DNA from: Aplidium turbinatum
Taxonomy: Eukaryota > Chordata > Ascidiacea > Aplousobranchia > Polyclinidae
Length of the DNA: 64,000 nucleotides
Reading direction: 5' to 3'
Assembly (NCBI GenBank): GCA_918807975.1
Contig: OU964921.1
Span: forward strand, 17,207,498 to 17,271,497
Part shown: positions 57,656-64,000 of the stretch, in pieces
How positions within the stretch are numbered: the stretch's first letter is position 1
Layout of the letters: each line of letters begins with the position of its first letter
Program-made: the position numbers and the translations under genes
Notes under the pieces: model-generated
The model's input: the letters and a program-made list of their open reading frames with translations, nothing else
Told to the model about the DNA's origin: nothing
Database searches by the model: none

Positions 57656-59480
57656 GATTTAAAACCAGTTTTCGCTGGTGTTTAATTTCTTACCAGTCCA
57701 AACATATGTTTTAAGTAACAAACTAGTTGCGTGACAATTCATACAATCTCTGCAACTACGCAAGCATATAAACTTAACATAATACAGTGCACATTTATCT
57801 TTAAGTAATAAAAGTTTTCGCGCAAGACACTGTGTATTTTGCACAGTTTGTCTTCTTTGATGCTCACGAAACGTATTTTAACTCGACATCCAAAAAAAAA
57901 CACCAGTAGGCTATGCATCTAAGTTTCAAATATTTGACATCACAATTCATGTAATCCGTAGCAGTCACGTAAGAATAAACGAAATTTGTGTTAAGATTTA
58001 TCTAGCTTAAGTCAAATGAAAGATGCAATGACAGTTCACCAATCCCGGCAGGAAAAAGTTTCAATAATTTTGTTGCCGGCTTATGCCACACAATCGCTTC
58101 CTACACCCCACAATTTCCAAGAAGAAATGCAAAACAAACTTTGTTCTGCAACGATGCTCAAGTTATAAGACCATTACAGCAACAATAATGATAACAATAG
58201 TTAGACTTTATGTTTCACGGCCCTCATAACTACTAAAAGGTGTATTTTGAAATGAAACCAAACAAAACAAAGGCATAGAAGTCTTGGATTGAAGCAAAGC
58301 CAATTTCTTTACTTCAAACAGCCCCATGCACTACAGGCGCAATATTAAATCACATGGTAAGATACACCCTACCTTGATTCTTACACAGCACACTAAATCT
58401 TGATATGAAAGTGCATAAGATGCATCGACAGATACAATAGATAAAGGACAGCATTGTTTCAATACAAAAATTTAAAAATTTTGATGATAATTTTTTAATT
58501 CCATGCCAACGTTGTTAGAAGTAAAAATGTTTCGATTGAAACAAAATTACCTTTCAACGCAAAATTAATTCTTGTTTACGATTCTTTTCACAATAAAAGC
58601 TATGCTTTGAACAACCCTTCTGCATACAATACACTAGCAATAAATTCGCTGTTATATTGTAAGTTATCTCTTATTTACGTATGTATGTATGATATATCTA
58701 AGTAGTATGGTATATCTTTAAAACTTTTAACTGAGTTGGGTTCGTAAGCAGTCGTTTATTACGGTGAACTACTTAAACGACGTCAGAAAGAATCAAATGG
58801 TTCAGGTACAATATGATCTGAGCTAGCCTGCATAGTTTTGATAGCCTACTGGAAGAGGAAACTGTAAAACTGGCAAGCACTGTCACATAAACACATTTAA
58901 AAATTCATGAATCAGTTTGAGCATTAGAAGACATATAGGTAAGCAAGAATACATTAAATATGGATTTCCATGAATCCATCGCGGGTTGTCAAAGGAATCC
59001 ACAAGATGTTCCTATTTATACTTTCAATGCCAATGGTCTATAGCGATAAAGCTCATTTTCAAAAACATTCAAACCTTTAAATCATAGGAAGAAAAACCAC
59101 AGGATGTAACAATATATGTCTGGTAGTTTACCGACTCAAATGAGTTGAAAACCCCTGTCTTAGACCCATTTTTTGTTTAAAATTTTCCAAACAATGGTTC
59201 AAATGAATCAACACGTTACCTTTTAAAAAATCTGAGAAGTTGACATCATCAGATTAAACACTTCTCAGATGTTTGTGTTGTCACGAATTACAAATTTTGG
59301 CCTTAAAGCATGACCGTTGGTGCCAGGTATCTCATTGCCCCTTGTTAAGTTGCCAAACCATTGACCTTGTGGCTGCACAATAGACATGTCGAACATTATC
59401 TGTTTGGTATTTCATAAAAGATTTAAAGAAAACATATTTTTCATCTCAAAATCCAAAACAACTTAGCTTTACTCATATTT
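57656..59480. other. intergenic DNA, nothing recognised
   Basis: About 1.8 kb of AT-rich sequence without a convincing gene, exon or closed repeat. Small frames such as 57844-57659 have no support. Confidence 0.4.
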
Positions 59481-59494
59481 TACCATGGGCTCTA

Positions 59495-60321
59495 TCCAAG
59501 GGGGGGTGAGGGGAGTGATCACCCCCCACTCATTGAAGTGGGGGGGTGAGCAATGCAAAATCACCCCCCCACTCATTTGGTTTTGAAAAGGGTTTTGTGA
59601 TATTTTATTGATCGAATTTTGAAAAAAATATTTCGGCTGTTGTCACTTTTTTGAATTTTTGATTTGACAACCCTGAACCTTTGACAACCAACCCTTGCCC
59701 TCTCTTTCACTAGAATTTAGAATAGCAAATTTATGACAAAAATACTAACTTTCAAATATATCACAAGAACTTGTTACAACCGAACATATTGCGTCTTACG
59801 ATAGTGGGCATTGAAAACTCATTAGCACTGTCATTTATGCTGATGTCATTAAGAATATTTTGGTAAATGTTGCAAATAATGCTAGCATTCAACCTTTCCT
59901 GTCCCAAAGCATTTCTCAGCCAGGTTTTCAATCTACGAAGATTGGAAAACGACCTCTCACAAGCAGCAGAGCTTACCGGGCAAATTAAGAGGATCTTAAT
60001 CAGCTGGGGTATTTGAGAATAGAGAGGTTTTTCCAACTCGGACAATGCCTGGTAAGCTCTTTTAGCATCGTAGCCTACAGAGATTTTGCTCCTGTTATTG
60101 CCTTGCTGAATGAATCAATTTGATAACTCATCGATTGTCTATTCAGCTCTGGATAATTTTTGACCATTTCAGGAACTATGCCGGTCTTGAAAATTCGTGC
60201 AAGTTCTTTATAGCCTACTTTGCCGAATCGGAATTCAGGCTACTTTCAAACCGTTCGGTTAGTTCAGAGATAACTCTGTCCATGAACTGATTCTAAAGTA
60301 ACTTATTTTAATTGATTGAGT
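59495..60321 (-). mobile_element. hAT relic with dimerisation domain
   Basis: The minus frame 60045-59761 encodes LLICPVSSAACERSFSNLRR and RNALGQERLNASII, the hAT C-terminal dimerisation domain. Decayed helices continue toward 60300. The stretch near 59500-59575 has GGGGGGGTGAGG and its inverse, a pattern of some hAT termini, but I cannot close the element. Confidence 0.75.
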
Positions 60322-60465
60322 TTCGCTTTTAGCAGCATGATCGTTGCTTACTTCACAGTGTAGATTCTAGCGATCTGTTTAAGCCTGATGCTGCAAATTA
60401 GTTGTGGTAATATCGAATTACACGAGCTTTCGGAATACAGTTCCCTGGTCATATGCTGTGACGAT
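60322..60465. repeat. dispersed repeat shared with 18425-18560
   Basis: Same orientation and about 80% identity. It lies between a hAT relic and a LINE tail, so it may be part of either. Confidence 0.6.
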
Positions 60466-60469
60466 TGAT

Positions 60470-61728
60470 TGATTGTTATGGTTTGTTTTATGTCGCTTTA
60501 CAACATCTATGGTCTTTTAGCGACAGTCATTATTATAATAGCTATTTAGCACAGTTAGAACACAACAGGGCATAGTGAAGGGTGCAATACGACACAACAC
60601 AACATAATACGATACAGTAGTTTAAACACATCATTAGTGGAAAAGTAATTCTTGTAGGAGGTTAGGCTCACGAAAGTCAGGTACTTCTTTGGAATTGCAC
60701 GTTTGGTGTTACAAACTGAAACAAAATAAGGAAAGCCCAGCCAGCAAATCAATCGCCTTCCACACCGATTCAATGTCCAAAGACGCTGAATCAATGTAAA
60801 AAGCGATCGATCTCTGGCTGGGAGCAGACACGACACGGGTGCACTACAGTATAACATGGATGATTACACTGATTAAAACAATAATTTAAATGAGCTTATT
60901 GCAGGAGTTTATAAAAGCCAGCAGATGTGTAGTAGTTGGACGATTTTCAGCAAAATTTTTCACCGATATGTTTATTCCATACTTGCTCAGATTTTGTTCA
61001 AGACACTTCCTTTGAGTTGCATATTTACTGCAATGAAATAGAAAATGATTCACAGTCTCAGGGGTCATACATGTGTCGCATAGTCCAGAAGTGTGGCATC
61101 CGATCTTGAAGAGGTGTTGGTTTAAACGGCAGTGACCGGTGATGAGTCTAAAAACGGTTGGATGGTCAGGCACTTTGTTTGTTCCTGCACTTTTGGTGTC
61201 AGGATATATAGATTTGTAGAGTTGGTCTGTGGTACTGTTTATATAATGATTATTCCATTTTTACAGAGCTAGATCTTTGGTGAGGTTTTTGACTTCACTT
61301 AGGCTGAGTTTTGTGTTTGCGGAGATGGGGGTAATGGCTGATGTTGGTATTGCTGGTATGGCTCCTGAAGCAAGTTTTGCTAAAAAATCAGCAGTTTCGT
61401 TTCCAGGAATGCCTACATGACTAGGAATCCATAAAAACTTTACTTTTGTTGTATTTGATATAATGCTGGAGTGAAGCAGAAGTGTGTCATTGATTAAGCT
61501 GTGTTTTGTCCAAGTTGGATTTGAAATCGTCCGTAGTGCACTTAAGCAGTCGCTAATGATGACCAACTTCCTTTGTTTGGTCTCTTTTATCCATATAAGT
61601 GCAGCCTTTATTGCAAACAGTTCGGCACTGAACACAGATGCAGATCTATTAATTGTGAAACAGCGTTTTATTCCATGGCGGTTTACAAAAAAGGAAGATC
61701 CGGTTTTCGTGTTGGTCTTGGATCCGTC
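60470..61728 (-). mobile_element. LINE with RNase H domain, 5' truncated
   Basis: The minus frame 61635-61261 is an RNase H domain: MFSAELFAIKAALIWI, VIISDCLSALRTI, VKFLWIPSHVGIPGNETAD. The frame 61173-60886 carries FRLITGHCRLNQHLFKIG and CDTCMTPETVNHFLFHC, the Cys/His C-terminus. Such an RNase H plus C-terminal Cys/His region places it near the I/Nimb/R1-like LINEs. A 3' UTR follows to about 60470, ending in (CAAT)n. A frame change separates the two domains. The reverse transcriptase is absent. Confidence 0.85.
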
Positions 61729-61729
61729 T

Positions 61730-62580
61730 CAGGGGCGGCGCCAGCCAAAAATGAGTGGGGTGGACAAAATATTTCGAGGTAATATACTACCGTAAAATAT
61801 GGTCACTAAAATTACCGATTGCGATGTGATTCACTTCAGGTCGGTTGTAAAATTTATTGAAAAATAATTGCAAGGGGGCAAAAGAAATTGCAAGGGGGCA
61901 AAAGCTCGTTTTCTATTAAGAGCACTCTGAATTATAAACAATAGAATAGATAAAACGGAAATGATCCGCTTTATAAAGTAGGCTACGAAGGTATCAAAAA
62001 TGACCAACATCTTGGTGACATATCAAAATTCAGTTTTTGCTGGTTATAACCAATGTTTAAGGCGTTTTATGGGGCCAAACGCTCCCATACATTTCCTCTG
62101 CGGTCCATAGAATTGCCGACTACGATCTTGATGTTAGCAAGCATGTCGTTATTTCACGTCATGGAGCTGCTGCAATAATAGGGGGCCTCATAAAAATTTA
62201 TTGGGTGGCCCCTTAAACAGACTTTTAAAATGCCTCGCTATACTACCCAATAATACCCATTATAGCCATAGGTTAAGAATCACTGCATTAGAGTTTTATT
62301 TTGTGCTCGCAGGTCAGTTTAAAAGCTTCCATCAATTTTTGAAGATCAGTGCTATCGGCAATGTCTCGCTCACTGCTGATCTGCACCAGATGTTCAAGTC
62401 TTTGTGATGACATGGCAGCTCGCCGATAATTGTTTATTATCTTAACTTTGCTGTGAATACGTTCACAAGATGCCACAGTCACGGGCAAAGTAGCAATAAT
62501 CTGAAACAAATCGCTGTACAAATGATTAAGATCGGTTTGTTCAAACAATTTCAAAAGTGAAGGCAAACACAACCACGGGT
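61730..62580 (-). mobile_element. hAT relic adjoining the LINE
   Basis: Left end CAGGGGCGGCGCCAG at 61730. The minus frame 62572-62288 has IIATLPVTVASCERIHSKVK and YRRAAMSSQRLEHLV, a hAT dimerisation domain. The right end is not found; the transposase N-terminus would lie beyond 62580, where a different repeat begins. Confidence 0.72.
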
Positions 62581-62582
62581 AT

Positions 62583-62670
62583 AGAGCTCGACCGATATCA
62601 CTTTTTCAGGCCGATGCCGATATTTATGAAAGTTTTAGGCCGATACCGATATATATATCAACTACGAAAG
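62583..62670 (+). mobile_element. partial DNA transposon end
   Basis: GAGCTCGACCGATATC followed by repeated GGCCGATRCCGATAT motifs, resembling the terminus of a known DNA transposon group with CGACCGATA ends. Only one end is in the window. Confidence 0.45.
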
Positions 62671-63417
62671 TTTTGTTACCAACAAAGTTATTAAGCAGCA
62701 AACCAGTCCAAGAAAGTTTATGCATTGGTTGCTGTAATGGAAAAATCACAATGAATCAATCACAAAAAAACACCAAACAAAAAAGAAACAACCAAATGCA
62801 ATAGTCTGCTGTTTTGTGTTCAATTCAATAATCAAAGTTCAACAGTTTCAAATTGTAGTTCAAAAAACATAGTTTCTCTGCATTCATGCCAAGAAGAGAA
62901 CATCTTTTATCATCGTAAATCAGTCCAACACGACACGAGTTTCTGCTAGGATTAGCACAAAGGCCGGTGTCACCGCCACTAGCCCGATAAACAGAAGCAC
63001 AACCAGGCAGCACCAATTAAATAGGCAGCTAGAAGAGCGCCTTTCCAGTTCTACGTGCACAAAACAAGACATTCAAACCTTTTTTAAAACACCATTTAAA
63101 TTAGGCTAACATGTGCAACTTGTGCAAGGTTTAAATGGGTTTAAATTTCTTTGACAATTAAAATAAAACTTACCAGCTTCGCTTTTATGACTTTTAAAAT
63201 GTTAAATGCATTTATACGCTATTCCGATATTATAATGCTTTACAGTTTCCTATCATTAGTTTGTTCTATTAAATTTCAGGTAGGGAGGTTGGCCTACCGA
63301 TAAATTGAAACTCGAGCAAAAGAATGCTGCTACATAAACTGGGATAACTCAATGCCATAGCGATCAGAAAGCGATAAACTTACCAAGCGTGCCAAAACAT
63401 CGGCAAATAAAACGGTG
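62671..63417. other. intergenic DNA, nothing recognised
   Basis: AT-rich; no gene or RNA recognised. Confidence 0.4.
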
Positions 63418-63652
63418 GCCGGTCGATTGGTCGAAAGACATTTGGTCGACAGTCAATTGGTCGACAGACATTTGGTCGACAGGACGTTTGGTCGACAGAC
63501 AATTGGTCGACAGACATTTGGTCGACAGGACATTTGGTCGACAAGACATTTGGTCGACAAGACATTTGGTCGACAGACATTTGGTCGACAAGACATTTGG
63601 TCGACAGACATTTGGTCGACAAGACATTTGGTCGACAGGACATTTGGGTTAG
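63418..63652 (+). repeat. GTCGAC satellite, forward array
   Basis: About 13 copies of a 16-19-bp unit, TTTGGTCGACARGACA with small indels, the left copies more degenerate. Open frames in several phases here are by-products of the repeat and stop-free composition. Confidence 0.95.
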
Positions 63653-63869
63653 AGTTAGGGTTAGGTTAGGGTTAGGTTAGGGTTAGGTTAGGGTTAGGTT
63701 AGGGTTAGGTTAGGGTTAGGTTAGGGTTAGGTTAGGGTTAGGTTAGGGTTAGGTTAGGGTTAGGTTAGGGTTAGGTTAGGGTTAGGTTAGGGTTAGGTTA
63801 GGGTTAGGTTAGGGTTAAGGTTAGGGTTAGGGTTAGGATTAGGGTTAGGGTTAGCTTAGGGTTAGTTAA
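63653..63869 (+). repeat. telomere-like TTAGGG/TTAGG array
   Basis: About 19 copies of the 11-mer TTAGGGTTAGG, ending in more regular TTAGGG with a few variants. It is an internal (interstitial) array, not a chromosome end, since unique sequence precedes it and inverted satellite follows. Confidence 0.95.
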
Positions 63870-63885
63870 CCCTAAAATGAATCGT

Positions 63886-64000
63886 TCTTTCGACCAAATG
63901 TCCTGTTGACCAAATGTCTTGTCGACCAAATGTCCTGTCGACCAAATGTCTGTCGACCAAACGTCCTGTCGACCAAATGTCTGTCGACCAAATGTCCTGT
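63886..64000 (-). repeat. GTCGAC satellite, inverted array, runs off window
   Basis: Same unit as 63418-63652 in reverse orientation (GTCGACCAAATGTCCT). Together with the forward array it forms a large inverted repeat around the telomere-like block. Confidence 0.95.

Noticed and set aside
63418-63652. CRISPR-like array or repetitive protein gene
   Set aside because: Units are contiguous without spacers and open in several frames on both strands; a satellite explains it.
63653-63869. True chromosome end
   Set aside because: Inverted satellite follows on the right, so the array is internal.

Overview
This is a eukaryotic window, AT-rich and full of introns and transposons. The host looks like a marine invertebrate, probably a deuterostome: vertebrate-type TTAGGG-derived repeats lie near the right edge, the TAGGCCTA-type motif scattered through non-coding DNA is (by my recollection) common in such genomes, and the transposon mix (hAT, piggyBac, LINEs, tRNA-derived SINEs, Ty3 and BEL retroelements) fits. 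I cannot name the species; tunicate, lancelet or echinoderm-like are all possible.

The backbone of the window is one host gene on the minus strand. It is a TRPC-type (short transient receptor potential) cation channel, which I assembled exon by exon from about 45427 down to 647. Thirteen exons join with matching splice phases into 593 codons: ankyrin repeats, TRP linker region, S1 to S5. A fourteenth (647-728) is a likely extracellular loop. The pore helix, S6 and TRP box must lie beyond the left edge. The introns are very uneven (77 bp to about 15.9 kb) because the large ones are filled with transposons.

Layout. 1-16 kb: last visible channel exons; a 1.2-kb hAT element with a perfect 8-bp target duplication; a 4.3-kb hAT interrupted by a 3.2-kb LINE; an inverted pair of repeats carrying hammerhead-ribozyme-like cores; a 3.3-kb piggyBac-type element with TTAA ends. 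15-27 kb: dense cluster of channel exons, a tRNA-SINE, a perfect 97-bp-arm hairpin, LINE pieces and a piggyBac relic. 27-31 kb: a tRNA-SINE broken by a LINE 3' end and by a hAT, which is itself broken by an unclassified terminal-inverted-repeat element. 32-42 kb: a BEL/Pao-like fossil broken by an 8-bp-TSD transposon that contains another hAT, then a piggyBac relic, then a hAT carrying a U6 snRNA copy, then remains of a widespread protein of unknown function. 42-45.5 kb: ankyrin and N-terminal channel exons with two copies of a second SINE.

45.5-64 kb lies upstream of the channel gene and holds almost only mobile DNA: three more hAT elements with clear duplications, a LINE end, a young Ty3/Gypsy element with near-identical 218-bp LTRs, a LINE with an RNase H domain sitting among hAT relics, and at the right edge a telomere-like array flanked by two inverted arrays of a GTCGAC-containing satellite. 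No bacterial-type operon, CRISPR or tRNA gene is present. Family names rest on motif recognition by eye, not on searches.
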